Assembly (NCBI GenBank): GCA_035314825.1
Contig: DATFYX010000002.1
Span: 1 to 64,000 of the forward strand
DNA from: Candidatus Eremiobacteraceae bacterium
Lineage (GTDB): Bacteria; Vulcanimicrobiota; Vulcanimicrobiia; Eremiobacterales; Eremiobacteraceae
Direction of reading: 5' to 3'
Length of the DNA: 64,000 nt
Numbering within the stretch: position 1 is the first letter of the stretch; every line of letters begins with the position of its first letter. This document shows, piece by piece, positions 39,927-48,593 of the stretch. The translations under genes and the position numbers were made by a program. Below the pieces are notes generated by a model. The model saw nothing but the letters and a program-made list of their open reading frames with translations, was not told the DNA's origin and did no database searches.

Positions 39927-40409
39927 GTGGTCGCTCGCGTCCTCAAAGCCATCGGCTGGGCCGCGCTGCTCGGCTTCACGGTCGGAGCCGGAATCTACAT
40001 CATCGCCGCGCTGCTCGCCCAGCTCTATGGGCCGGTGTTCTACGCGATGACGTTCGCCAACCACGTGGGCTTCCTGATCCTCTACGGACTGGGAGGCGCG
40101 GTGATCGTCGGCGGCGCGCTACTCGTCGGATACGCGATCTTCTTGCACGGCCTGCCGGTGTCGGCAAGCATGGCGCGGCTGGCAGCCGTTGCATTCGCTG
40201 GGCAACTCCTCGAACTCGGAGCGCTCGAAGCATTCGCGATCCGCGAACCGCAAAGCCTGACCTGGCCGATCGCGGAGCAGCTCATGCCGTTCAACATCGG
40301 TTTGTTCAGGCCGGTCGGGATCTGGGAAGGCAGGCCTGACGCCGCCTTCTTCTGGTTCTCGGCGGCGCTCGTCGCGGTCAGCTATGCTTGGTGGAGCCGC
40401 AAGCGCTAG
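39927..40409 (+). CDS. Hypothetical four-helix membrane protein
   Basis: 160 residues with hydrophobic helices near 8-32, 42-70, 80-100 and 133-153. No recognised motif. It starts at GTG 39927, eight bases after the cyclase stop, so it is probably co-transcribed with the cyclase and could be a membrane partner, though nothing else supports that. Confidence 0.68.
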   Translation: MVARVLKAIGWAALLGFTVGAGIYIIAALLAQLYGPVFYAMTFANHVGFLILYGLGGAVIVGGALLVGYAIFLHGLPVSASMARLAAVAFAGQLLELGALEAFAIREPQSLTWPIAEQLMPFNIGLFRPVGIWEGRPDAAFFWFSAALVAVSYAWWSRKR

Positions 40410-40420
40410 GCGTTCTTTGG

Positions 40421-40669
40421 CTAGGGTTTGCAGCCTTGCGTTTGCCACGCCTTGAAACGCGCGCACATCTGCGGCGTCCATTGCGCGCCGGTTCCCTTCG
40501 GCGGCATGCTCCCGTCGCTCACCGCGGCATAGATCGCGTCCGCGTGCTGCACGACCTCGTCGAAGCTGCTGAGGTCCATGCCGTACGCTTCCATGTGCTC
40601 GACGTCGGTGTCGGTGAACATCGGCCGGATGTCGCGCGCGAACGACAGGGCCGGATCGTTGCTGCTCAT
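40421..40669 (-). CDS. Small soluble protein, cytochrome-c-like without haem motif
   Basis: 82 residues. The pattern SFARDIRPMFTDTDVEHMEA, then SMPPKGTGAQWTPQMCARFK and a Cys near the C-terminus (TQGCKP) is that of small proteins found beside oxidoreductases and annotated as cytochrome-c-like. There is no CxxCH. ATG 40669 is chosen; the frame to 40777 runs through the rpsI terminator. It converges with the membrane protein gene. Confidence 0.65.
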   Translation of the reverse strand: MSSNDPALSFARDIRPMFTDTDVEHMEAYGMDLSSFDEVVQHADAIYAAVSDGSMPPKGTGAQWTPQMCARFKAWQTQGCKP

Positions 40670-40712
40670 AGGTGGCGGCTGATTCCGCCGAGCCGGGCCG
40701 TGCCCCTGTCCG

Positions 40713-40749
40713 AAAAAACGAAGAGGCCCGAGCTGGCGGCTCGAGCCTC
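40713..40749 (-). terminator. Rho-independent terminator of the rplM-rpsI operon
   Basis: On the minus strand an 11-base arm (40749-40739) pairs with 40733-40723 around a CGCCA loop, with one mismatch, and is followed by a run of six Ts (40718-40713). It lies 45 bases past the rpsI stop. Confidence 0.88.
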
Positions 40750-40793
40750 TGAATTCCCACGCAGCGCCCGCGATCAAGATCGCGGGACTACAA

Positions 40794-41195
40794 TTAGCGT
40801 TTGCTGAACTGGAAGCGTTTGCGGGCGCGTTTGCGGCCGTACTTCTTCGATTCTTTCTCGCGCGGATCGCGCGTGAGCAAGCCTGCCTTGCGCAGCACGG
40901 GGCGCAGCGATTCGTCAGCAGAGACCAGCGCGCGCGCGATGCCGTGGCGGATCGCGCCGGCCTGGCCGGTGAGGCCGCCGCCGAACGCGTTGACGATCAC
41001 GTTGAAGCGCCCGACGCTGTTGGTCGCATCGAATGGCTGGCGCACGATCTGCATGAGGGTCGCGCGGCCGAGATACTTATCCGCCGGCTTGCCGTTGATC
41101 GTGATGTCGCCCGTGCCGGGCGCGAGACGCACGCGTACGACGGCGCGTTTGCGCCGGCCGGTGCCTCTGGGTACGCTGGGAGCGGTGATCGCCAT
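40794..41195 (-). CDS. rpsI: 30S ribosomal protein S9
   Basis: 133 residues, the normal length. Family features: [14 protein letters not shown] near the start, [19 protein letters not shown] in the middle, and the basic tail [16 protein letters not shown] that reaches the ribosomal P site. It follows rplM directly (adjacent stop and start) in the conserved L13-S9 pair. Confidence 0.98.
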   Translation of the reverse strand: MAITAPSVPRGTGRRKRAVVRVRLAPGTGDITINGKPADKYLGRATLMQIVRQPFDATNSVGRFNVIVNAFGGGLTGQAGAIRHGIARALVSADESLRPVLRKAGLLTRDPREKESKKYGRKRARKRFQFSKR

Positions 41196-41639
41196 CTAGT
41201 CTACCTTTATCGGCTGCGGCAACGGCTGCGGTTTGTGCGCGCCGTGCTCGTGCTCGGCGCCGGCGAACACGCGCAAACGCTTCATGCGCTGCGCGCGGAT
41301 CTTGTTCAGCGGCAACATCCCGCGCACGGCCAGCTCGATGAGACGCTCGGGGTGCTTGGCTCTGATGTCTCCGGCGGTCTGCGTGAGGAGCCCGCCCGGG
41401 TACTGCGTGTGGTGTTGATACAGCTTCTCGGTCCACTTCTTGCCGGTGAGGTGGACCTGGCCCGCATTGACGACGATGACGAAGTCGCCGCAATCCGCAT
41501 GCGGCGTGAAGTCGGGCTTATGCTTGCCGATCAGCACCGCGGCGATGCGCGTCGCTAGACGGCCAAGCGTCAGGCCCTTTGCGTCGATGATGAACCACTG
41601 CCGTTTGCCGGCATCTTTCGCTAGGAGCGGGGTGCGCAT
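41196..41639 (-). CDS. rplM: 50S ribosomal protein L13
   Basis: 147 residues. The conserved AKGLTLGRLATRIAAVLIGK segment, the DFVIVVNAGQVHLTGKKW core and the VRGMLPLNKIRAQRMKRL segment are all present. It is the first gene of the L13-S9 operon, with its own strong promoter and a structured leader. Confidence 0.98.
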   Translation of the reverse strand: MRTPLLAKDAGKRQWFIIDAKGLTLGRLATRIAAVLIGKHKPDFTPHADCGDFVIVVNAGQVHLTGKKWTEKLYQHHTQYPGGLLTQTAGDIRAKHPERLIELAVRGMLPLNKIRAQRMKRLRVFAGAEHEHGAHKPQPLPQPIKVD

Positions 41640-41668
41640 TGAGATTGAGATGTCCTGTCAGAAAGAAA

Positions 41669-41689
41669 CCCTACCCCGGCGGGGAGGGA
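41669..41689 (-). promoter_or_regulatory. GC-rich hairpin in the rplM leader
   Basis: In the 5' leader of rplM, CCCTCCCC and GGGGTAGGG can pair around a short loop, about 30 bases before the start codon. Several bacterial phyla carry an L13-binding leader at this place that represses the operon, so this may be the same kind of element; the fold alone does not prove it. Confidence 0.45.
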
Positions 41690-41697
41690 CAACGACA

Positions 41698-41727
41698 ATA
41701 ATACGCGAGCGCGCGGTCCGGCGTCAA
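41698..41727 (-). promoter_or_regulatory. Strong promoter of rplM-rpsI
   Basis: TTGACG (41727-41722) and TATTAT (41703-41698) are 18 bases apart on the minus strand, close to the housekeeping consensus. Transcription should start near 41691, leaving a leader of about 50 bases. Confidence 0.85.
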
Positions 41728-41783
41728 GTTTTGATCATGGTTTCGACGCATGTCCCTCATGGCGGTTTGTCTGGTGGCGGCCA

Positions 41784-42500
41784 TCACTGGGGTGCTATCC
41801 GCACCGCATGCCCCGCTATCTGCCACAGCGCAAGCAGCGCGACAGCCAGACCGACGTACGCGGCGCCGATCGCCGCTCGCTCCTGCATCGACATCGGTGA
41901 CGTGCGCGCCCACAGCGCGTGCGCCACCCAACCGCCGTCGAGCGGCACGATCGGGATAAGATTGAACAGATTGATGAAGAACATCGTCGACGCGAGCGCA
42001 AGCCAGAACGGATTGCCGGTCTGCATCCCGATCGCGAAACACGCAAGCGCACCGACACCGCCGAGCAGCGGGCCAGCCAGCGAGACCACCGCCGACGCCT
42101 TCGAATCCCGCGGCAGATTCTTGATGGAGACGGCTGCTCCGAGAAATGGGATGAAGATCGGCAAGCTCACCGGGAGACCGTAGGCGCGCGCCGCGATGAA
42201 GTGGCCCATCTCGTGCACCAGGATCAGCAGGACGAAACCGACCGCGAATGTCCAGCCGAAGACCAACGCCCACGCCCAGATGCTCAGCACGAGCGAGCCG
42301 AACGGCAGCAAGAACTTCGCTCCGATCGCGAGCCATTTGAACTTGAGCAGCAGTGCGAGCAGCACCGCGCCGATACCGACCGCGCCGCCGGTGCGCGTCT
42401 TGCTCGGCCGCGGTTGGAGCTCGAACGATTTAGGCTGCGCCATCCCAGGCGGCAGCAGATGCTGGTATTGCGCGAGAGGGTCTGGAGTGGGGTCGCTCAT
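41784..42500 (-). CDS. M50 site-2-protease-family membrane metalloprotease
   Basis: 238 residues with about six membrane helices. The zinc motif HEMGH lies in LILVHEMGHFIAARAYGLPV, and the second motif NLIPIVPLDGGW lies late, with its Asp as third ligand. This is the SpoIVFB/YwhC-like form without a PDZ domain. Substrates are unknown; anti-sigma factors are typical for the family. It lies in the same direction as truA and rplM, with its own start at ATG 42500. Confidence 0.9.
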   Translation of the reverse strand: MSDPTPDPLAQYQHLLPPGMAQPKSFELQPRPSKTRTGGAVGIGAVLLALLLKFKWLAIGAKFLLPFGSLVLSIWAWALVFGWTFAVGFVLLILVHEMGHFIAARAYGLPVSLPIFIPFLGAAVSIKNLPRDSKASAVVSLAGPLLGGVGALACFAIGMQTGNPFWLALASTMFFINLFNLIPIVPLDGGWVAHALWARTSPMSMQERAAIGAAYVGLAVALLALWQIAGHAVRIAPQ

Positions 42501-42517
42501 TTCAAACCCTTATTCGA

Positions 42518-42562
42518 CGGTCGAATGAATTCGACCGCTCCATAAGACTATGAATTCGACCG
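42518..42562. repeat. GGAG-type REP palindrome (copy 1) plus half copy
   Basis: CGGTCGAAT (42518-42526), a two-base loop and ATTCGACCG (42529-42537) form a perfect 9-bp stem followed by CTCC (GGAG on the other strand). A half copy, GAATTCGACCG, follows at 42552-42562 and touches the truA stop. It fits the family consensus CGGYCGARTRAAYTCGRCCG. Confidence 0.85.
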
Positions 42563-43312
42563 CTATAGAGGGTCGCCGTAGCGGACGTGCGTGAGGTAGA
42601 GCCCGTGCGGCGGGGCGGTCGGGCCTGCCGCAACGCGATCGCGCGCCGCGAGTATCGCCGCCATCGCAGCGTGTTCGCGTCTGCCGCGGCCGATGTCGAT
42701 GAGCGTGCCCACGATGATGCGCACCATCTGATGCAGGAACGAATCGGCCACGATGGTCAGCTCGATGAGATCGTCGCGCCGCTCGAGCACGAGCCGCTCG
42801 ACGACGCGGACCGGGCGCCCGCGCTCCGGCAGCTCCGCGCAGAACGAGCTGAAATCATGCTCGCCGAGCAGCGGGGTACACGCGGCGTTCATGACCCCGA
42901 GATCGAGCGCGGCGCGCACGAAGAGCGCGCGGCGTTCGCGCAACGGTGACGGCGAGAGGCGATTCAGGATCAGATACTCGTACGTGCGAGCGCGCGCATC
43001 GTAGCGAGCCGAAAAACCAGGCGCCCGCTCAACCGCACGAAGCACGGCGATCCCCTCACCGCGCAGCATGCCCGTCAGAGCCAGTGGCATGCGCTCGACC
43101 GGCCCCTCGTACGACGTCTCGAAGCTGACGACCTGACCGGTGGCGTGCACGCCGGCATCGGTCCTACCTGCTCCGACGATCTGCACGGGATGGCCGCACA
43201 ATGTCGTGAGCGCGCGCTCGAGCTCGCCCGCGACTGTGCGCTGCGAAGTCTGGCGTTGAAATCCGTGGAACAGCGTACCGTCGTACTCGACGATCAGCGC
43301 GATCGTGCGCAC
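42563..43312 (-). CDS. truA: tRNA pseudouridine(38-40) synthase
   Basis: 249 residues. The catalytic Asp is in GAGRTDAGVHATGQV near residue 50; IVEYDGTLFHGFQRQ marks the N-terminus and FLHQMVRIIVGTL the late conserved helix. TruA modifies uridines 38-40 of the anticodon stem. It starts at GTG 43312. Confidence 0.96.
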   Translation of the reverse strand: MRTIALIVEYDGTLFHGFQRQTSQRTVAGELERALTTLCGHPVQIVGAGRTDAGVHATGQVVSFETSYEGPVERMPLALTGMLRGEGIAVLRAVERAPGFSARYDARARTYEYLILNRLSPSPLRERRALFVRAALDLGVMNAACTPLLGEHDFSSFCAELPERGRPVRVVERLVLERRDDLIELTIVADSFLHQMVRIIVGTLIDIGRGRREHAAMAAILAARDRVAAGPTAPPHGLYLTHVRYGDPL

Positions 43313-43363
43313 ACCGGAACGTCCGCTAAAGGAAGGCGGCTGCCCTGCCCGCTGCCCTCGCGG

Positions 43364-43573
43364 TCAGCGCGGCGTCACGCTCCACACCAAGAGAACGATG
43401 AGCGCGAACGCTGACGCACACGTGGCGACGAAGAGCGCGGTGGCGATCCCCTCCTGCGCCGCTCGATCCTCCGGCGACGCTCGAGACGCGAGTTCGATCT
43501 CCGGAACGAACGACTGCGGCGGCGCATGCTCGACCTCCTCGGCCCCGCCGAGCCCACCGTTTTCAAGAACCAT
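43364..43573 (-). CDS. Small single-span membrane protein
   Basis: 69 residues: an acidic soluble N-terminus (about 1-40) and one membrane helix (IATALFVATCASAFALIVLL) with a short tail. No family recognised. ATG 43573 follows GTG 43576 and both overlap the stop of the upstream secreted-protein gene, so it is coupled to it. It ends 51 bases before truA. Confidence 0.65.
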   Translation of the reverse strand: MVLENGGLGGAEEVEHAPPQSFVPEIELASRASPEDRAAQEGIATALFVATCASAFALIVLLVWSVTPR

Positions 43574-44388
43574 CACTGCAGCGCGATGTCTTCGGTGTTC
43601 GTGGTCGTGCCCGGCATTGCGCTGTTCGTCTGTTGGCTCTCCTCATGAAAGCGGACGACGATGTGTTGTGCCGGGTCGTAGTCGCCGGTCGCGTTCTGCT
43701 TCGACGTCATATTCGATGTAAGACTGCTCGTGCTCATCGTGACGACGACGACGTTATGACCTGCGACCTGATCGGTTCCGGTGACGGCGAAGGTCCACGT
43801 CGTCGACCCATCCACGAGACGCCAAGCATCACCCGCTTTGAACGAGCTTCGCTTCGAGCAGCCCAGCGCGAACTCGTTGAAATCGCCGACGTGACCTTTG
43901 ACGAGTCCGCCCGCATAGTTGGCGTTGGACTGGTTCGCCATGGCGACCTGTTGCGCGTGTGACATCGTTGCCATGGTCGTCGGATCCACATCGGGCGCCT
44001 CGTACTTGGGAACGATCGCCCCGTCGGCCATGATGGTCGCCGTCAAGTCCTTGGGCTGCGAGGCCATGGTCTTGACCAGCATCGGACTTGTCCCTGGGGG
44101 CATCGTCACCTCGGCGGTACCGGTCGCATGCGCGCTTCCGTCCGGGTTCAGCGCGTCGACGTGGAGCGTCAACGTCGTGACCATGCTGTTCGCCAGCGCC
44201 CTTTGCGACTCGTATTGACCCCGCATGTATGCCGGCATGTTGTCGGGGATCGGCGCTTGCGTGACGTTCTTGAGCGTGTAGACGAATTGGTCACCGACGG
44301 CATGCCCAGCAGCGCTCGCCGGTGCGGCTATGGCCATGAAAACGAGAGCGGTTAGGATGAAATCCCGCATCGAGCGGCCACGTATCAT
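43573..44388 (-). CDS. Hypothetical secreted protein A
   Basis: 271 residues with a signal peptide (about 1-26, ending APASAAG). The mature part is beta-rich and Thr/Ser/Met-rich, with repeated TATIMADG/TLTLHVDAL-like strands and a single Cys (FALGCSKRSS). No family recognised. GGAGG nine bases before ATG 44388 supports the start. It lies one base after the stop of the next secreted protein gene, in a run of five small or secreted proteins. Confidence 0.7.
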   Translation of the reverse strand: MIRGRSMRDFILTALVFMAIAAPASAAGHAVGDQFVYTLKNVTQAPIPDNMPAYMRGQYESQRALANSMVTTLTLHVDALNPDGSAHATGTAEVTMPPGTSPMLVKTMASQPKDLTATIMADGAIVPKYEAPDVDPTTMATMSHAQQVAMANQSNANYAGGLVKGHVGDFNEFALGCSKRSSFKAGDAWRLVDGSTTWTFAVTGTDQVAGHNVVVVTMSTSSLTSNMTSKQNATGDYDPAQHIVVRFHEESQQTNSAMPGTTTNTEDIALQ

Positions 44389-44389
44389 T

Positions 44390-45421
44390 TCAGTGCTCCT
44401 CCGTGAAGTCGGATGGGGGTGAGAACAGCGCGTTGTCGCGCTCGTCGAGCGTGCGGATGTTGCCCAGCTCAAACGCGATGATGAGATCTCCGGCTATGCT
44501 TGGCCGGATCGCGAGCGAGCGGTAGAGCACCAACTTGCCCGGCTCAAAGCTTGACGCTGAAGTCGAAGGCTGGCACACGCTCGCAAGTGCCGTCGAAGAA
44601 TCGGGTGCCTTTGCAAGCTGATTGTCCGGATCGCGCAGATCGGAGACGTACTCGACGATTTCGATATCGTGGCGCCCAGGTTGGCACCAGCCGACCGCTT
44701 GCGCCGTCTCGAGCGTGCCGCTGAGGCGATATCCGCGGACCCGCCTATGTTCGATCGTGGTCGGCGACAATGTCACGACGGTCGGCGACCCGATGATCGC
44801 GGGTATCGGCGCTGGCGTCGCATCCACTGTATAGGTCGGGATGTCGGGGTCGACGCGTTGCGATGTGTAGGTGCGCTTGGCGTAGTCCAGCGCCATCGTC
44901 AGTCCTTGATCCGGTTTCGTGATCGCGACGTATTGCCCGGTCGCGACGCGTCTCCAGCCGTGATAGTACGCGAGCTGTGAGATCCTGCCGATTCTCATCC
45001 ATGCATTGCCTTCTTCCGTGACCGCTGCTTGAGCACGTTTTTGCGCCGCATTAGCAGCAGCGCTCGCTGCCGCGGAAGCACCCATGGCGAGCAGCGGACC
45101 CACGCCCGGTATGGAACCGAGCAGGCCGCCGAGCAGGCCGGTGGCCATCCCTGCTGTTGCACTGGGAGCGGCCGGGGTGTGCATGGGAGGGCGTTTCGCG
45201 ATCAGGTCAGCGTCGGAAACGAAGTTGTCCGGCGGCGGCGGCGTGCCCGATATGATGACCTTGGCGATATCGTCGTAGGCGAGCCCGACCTCCGCCTTGG
45301 CGGGCGTCGGCGATATGGGCGTCGAGGCGGTCGCTGCCGGGGATGGCGCGCCGATCGCCGTGCTCGGTCCAAAGCACGCAGCGAGGAGGCCGATGCAAAC
45401 CGCGATCAACTGCGTTCGCAT
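44390..45421 (-). CDS. Hypothetical secreted protein B
   Basis: 343 residues with a signal peptide (about 1-24). A Gly/Ala-rich hydrophobic hairpin near 90-125 (GMATGLLGGLLGSIPGVGPL) could insert into a membrane. The second half is beta-rich with two Cys (VGWCQPGRHD, ALASVCQP). No family recognised. The start ATG 45421 lies inside the 36-residue gene upstream, so their translation is probably coupled. Confidence 0.68.
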   Translation of the reverse strand: MRTQLIAVCIGLLAACFGPSTAIGAPSPAATASTPISPTPAKAEVGLAYDDIAKVIISGTPPPPDNFVSDADLIAKRPPMHTPAAPSATAGMATGLLGGLLGSIPGVGPLLAMGASAAASAAANAAQKRAQAAVTEEGNAWMRIGRISQLAYYHGWRRVATGQYVAITKPDQGLTMALDYAKRTYTSQRVDPDIPTYTVDATPAPIPAIIGSPTVVTLSPTTIEHRRVRGYRLSGTLETAQAVGWCQPGRHDIEIVEYVSDLRDPDNQLAKAPDSSTALASVCQPSTSASSFEPGKLVLYRSLAIRPSIAGDLIIAFELGNIRTLDERDNALFSPPSDFTEEH

Positions 45422-45516
45422 GCTGTATCCTCGCGATCCGGGCCGGGCCGCTGCTCCTCATCGAGGTCCTTTTCGGGCGCGGGAATGGGCGGTATTTCAG
45501 GCGGCCGTTTGCTCAT
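45406..45516 (-). CDS. 36-residue proline-rich peptide
   Basis: ATG 45516 overlaps the stop of the 43-residue membrane protein (ATGA), and TGA at 45406 lies inside the next gene. The peptide (MSKRPPEIPPIPAPEKDLDE and a 16-residue remainder) is proline-rich and acidic with one Cys near the end. Chained overlaps on both sides suggest a genuine coupled gene or a translational leader for the secreted protein. No homologue recognised. Confidence 0.45.
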   Translation of the reverse strand: MSKRPPEIPPIPAPEKDLDEEQRPGPDREDTACERS

Positions 45517-45644
45517 CGGAATCTCCTGGCCGCGATCGCGTCGACGGTATCGGTGAACAGCGCATCGATCATCGTGCACAGCAGCCTGGCGATTCCGAAA
45601 AAAACGACTATGGACAGAAAAACGAGCGAAAGCGACGAGTTCAT
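45513..45644 (-). CDS. 43-residue membrane protein
   Basis: ATG 45644 (MNSSLSLVFLSIVVFFGIAR) begins a single-helix membrane protein with a short charged tail ending ARRFR. The frame opens further upstream to 45734, but that stretch lacks a plausible start. It is the first gene of the secreted-protein run and is divergent from the LAL-type regulator, which may control it. Confidence 0.55.
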   Translation of the reverse strand: MNSSLSLVFLSIVVFFGIARLLCTMIDALFTDTVDAIAARRFR

Positions 45645-45779
45645 GATTGTTGCGGTCCCCTGGTCATAGCGGCCCCTCCTTGCCATATAGCATACGCCTG
45701 CACAGCCGGCTATTGTATCCGGGATACCTCGCAACAGCGGCGAAGCAGCCCCTAGGGCACATCAGGTGGGAGCTCGCAC

Positions 45780-48593
45780 GTGGCTTCACGCGCAGCGCTG
45801 TCCGGACGTTTTGTCGGCCGCAAGGACGAGCTCGACCTGCTGCGGGCTGCGTTCGCTCGCGCGGCTGGCGGCCACGGCTCGACCGTGCTGCTATCGGGCG
45901 ACGCCGGCATCGGCAAGACTCGGCTTATCGGCGAGTGGCGGATTTGGCTTGCGCAGCGTCAAGCGATCGTCGGTCTGGGCGAATGCTTGGACTACGCGCG
46001 AGCTCCCTATGCGCCATTCGTCGACGCGCTGCGCGACGCGCTGACCCAGGCCCCAGATGCGCTGCGCGACGCGCTCGCTGTGCGACGTATCCTGTCGACC
46101 CTGATTCCCGAGCTCGGCGGCGGAAGCGGTCCAAGGGCGGCTGAGGTCTCAAAGCGACAGCTCTTCGATGCGTTCGCCGAGGCCTTTCGGATCATCGCCA
46201 CCGCATCGACCGCGATCATCGCCATCGAAGACCTTCATTGGGCAGATCCGGACTCGCTCGATCTGCTGTTGCACCTGTCGAGGATCGCGCCGCACGAACG
46301 CATCATGCTCGTGGCCACGTTTCGCGACGACGAAGTCGATCGCGGTAAGCTGGCGAGTCTCCGCGCGCGTTTGCAGCGAAGGCCGAACGTCGACGCGGTA
46401 CGATTGTCCCCACTTGAGCGCACGGAGATGCGCATGCTCGCTCGCGAGATGCTCGGCAAGCACCCCCCGACCGGCAGGGAAGCGATAGAGCGGTCCATCA
46501 CGCTCGCGGAAGGCAACCCGTTCTACGCCGAAGAGTTGCTGCGTCACGCGCTCGAGGGCCAGGGCGCTGATATGCCGCTCACATTGCGAGGGGTCATCTT
46601 AGAACGTCTGCGTTCCCTCAGCGCGGATCAACGCACGGCGCTTGTCTATGCCGCGGTCATCGGACGCCGATTCGAACCGGAGCTCTTGGCCGCCGCGCTC
46701 TCTCGCCCGATCGAAGCGATCATCGATGCGCTGCGCGCCGCGAGAGATAACCAGCTGATCATCGAGGAGCCCGGCCAACCAGTCTCCTACCGCTTTCGAC
46801 ACGCGCTCGTGCAAGAGATCCTCTACCGAGAATTGCTCGTACCGGAGGCTCAAGCGGTTCACCTGAAGATCGCACGCGCGCTGGAAAGCGATGGCGGAGC
46901 CACTCGGAGGCGCGCGATGGAGCTGGCGCGCCACTATTGGGAGGCGCGCGATCTCGACAAGACGATGCAGTACGCCGACCTCGCTGGCGATGCGGCGACC
47001 CAAACGCTCGCGCATGCCCAAGCCGCCACGCATTACGAGCGGGCCATCGAGGCCGCGCCGACGCTTTCGCAAAGCGACCGCAGCCGGTTGTATGAGAAGC
47101 TCGCGTTCGCGCTGCTCGACGCAGGCAGCATCGAACGTTCCTTGCGCGCGTTCTCTCTGGCGTTGGAGGGCCTGAGCGGCACGACGCGGCTCGAAGATAT
47201 GGCTAATCTGCACTTAGGCATGTCGCGCGCCGAACGTCTGCTCGGTGACCGGCGGGCCGCGTTGACGCACGCCGACATAGCGATCGCGTCGCTTGCATCG
47301 CTGCCGCAAAGCTCCATCCGCTATCGAGCGCTCGTCTTTCGGGCGAATCTGGCGGCGAATGCGGATGATCTTCCTGGTCTCCTTGCCACCCTAAGCGAGG
47401 CCGAGACATTCTCAGGCGAACCGGACCTCGGCCGTCTCTCTCGCGTGCATGCCTTACGCGCGCACGCATGCATGATCCAAGGCGATTTCGAACGAGCGCG
47501 GCAGGAGTGCGAAACGGCGATCGCCGTCGCGCAAGAAGCCGGCGATCTGGTCGCGTTGGCTGTGAACTTCAACGAAGCCGCTCTGATCTACGAGGAAGAA
47601 GGTGATCTGGACAGCGCGATCAACGTCAGCGAACGCGCCGTCCGGATCGCGCGCGAGCGACTCTTGACACACCCTGAAGTGGTCGCAAATGGAAATCGCG
47701 CTCTCTACCTCTTGATGCTCGGCGATGTGACGGCGGCGCGCGCAGCGATTGATCTCGTCCTGGCAGCCCCCAGCCTGGATGACCAGCCGCTGCTGGCGGG
47801 TGTCGCCATGGGGGTCGGGATATTAGTAGGCGTGCGTCAGGGCGATGCCGCGTTCGTCGCAGGTCTGTTCGACGAAGTCGTGCTGGACCAGATCTTCGCT
47901 TTCGGCGGATCATATTCGGTGATCTCGGGGATGGCGCGCGCAGAGGTGTTCTTCGCCGATGGACGGCTTGGAGATGCGCAGCGCGCCTTTCACGAAGCGC
48001 TCGCGGCGGTGCGGACGCCGACCAACGACCTCGCCCTATTCCTTTGGCCGGCGCGTTTCGCGCGCGCGGAGGATCTGGCGCGGTTGCGAGAATCGCTAGC
48101 ACCGTGGGCCGCTCGGCAGCCGACGGCGCGAGGGCGGGGCTATCTCTCACTGCTCGACGCCCAGGCGGCACGGGGACGCGGCGATGTGAGCGCGGCTAAG
48201 CAGCACGCGGCAGACGCCGCGACGGCCCTCGCGGACATTGGCTACTTGCTTTTCAAAGGGTTTTCGCTCGAGCTCGGTGGCCGAACGCGCGAAGCCGTGG
48301 AAACCTATCGTCGATCAGGAGCTTTGGGTGACGTCGCCCGACTCGACCGGGAACTCGCTCCCCGCGGAAGGCGCGACCGCCACGCCGTCGACCTCAGCAA
48401 GCGCGAGCGCGAGGTCGCGCAGCTCATCAGCAGCGGCAAGTCGAATAAAGCCATCGCGAGCGCGCTTGGGATCAGCGAGCGCACCGTCGAGAATCACGTG
48501 ACCTCGATCTTCAAGAAGTTTGGCGTCGCATCTCGCACCGAACTCGTCGCGCGCATGACTGCGTCACTCGGGTTTTTGGAGCGGAAAAAGTAA
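45780..48593 (+). CDS. LAL-type LuxR-family transcriptional regulator (MalT-like)
   Basis: 937 residues. An AAA-like ATPase domain is at the N-terminus (Walker A SGDAGIGKTRL near 40; Walker B AIIAIEDLHWADPDSLD near 145). A long TPR-like helical region spans the middle (about 400-840), and a LuxR helix-turn-helix the end (about 865-930, LSKREREVAQLISSGKSNKA followed by ASALGISERTVENHVTSIF). This is the large ATP-dependent LuxR group that responds to an inducer. GTG 45780 is preceded by GGTGGGAG. It is divergent from the secreted-protein run. Confidence 0.9.
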   Translation: MASRAALSGRFVGRKDELDLLRAAFARAAGGHGSTVLLSGDAGIGKTRLIGEWRIWLAQRQAIVGLGECLDYARAPYAPFVDALRDALTQAPDALRDALAVRRILSTLIPELGGGSGPRAAEVSKRQLFDAFAEAFRIIATASTAIIAIEDLHWADPDSLDLLLHLSRIAPHERIMLVATFRDDEVDRGKLASLRARLQRRPNVDAVRLSPLERTEMRMLAREMLGKHPPTGREAIERSITLAEGNPFYAEELLRHALEGQGADMPLTLRGVILERLRSLSADQRTALVYAAVIGRRFEPELLAAALSRPIEAIIDALRAARDNQLIIEEPGQPVSYRFRHALVQEILYRELLVPEAQAVHLKIARALESDGGATRRRAMELARHYWEARDLDKTMQYADLAGDAATQTLAHAQAATHYERAIEAAPTLSQSDRSRLYEKLAFALLDAGSIERSLRAFSLALEGLSGTTRLEDMANLHLGMSRAERLLGDRRAALTHADIAIASLASLPQSSIRYRALVFRANLAANADDLPGLLATLSEAETFSGEPDLGRLSRVHALRAHACMIQGDFERARQECETAIAVAQEAGDLVALAVNFNEAALIYEEEGDLDSAINVSERAVRIARERLLTHPEVVANGNRALYLLMLGDVTAARAAIDLVLAAPSLDDQPLLAGVAMGVGILVGVRQGDAAFVAGLFDEVVLDQIFAFGGSYSVISGMARAEVFFADGRLGDAQRAFHEALAAVRTPTNDLALFLWPARFARAEDLARLRESLAPWAARQPTARGRGYLSLLDAQAARGRGDVSAAKQHAADAATALADIGYLLFKGFSLELGGRTREAVETYRRSGALGDVARLDRELAPRGRRDRHAVDLSKREREVAQLISSGKSNKAIASALGISERTVENHVTSIFKKFGVASRTELVARMTASLGFLERKK

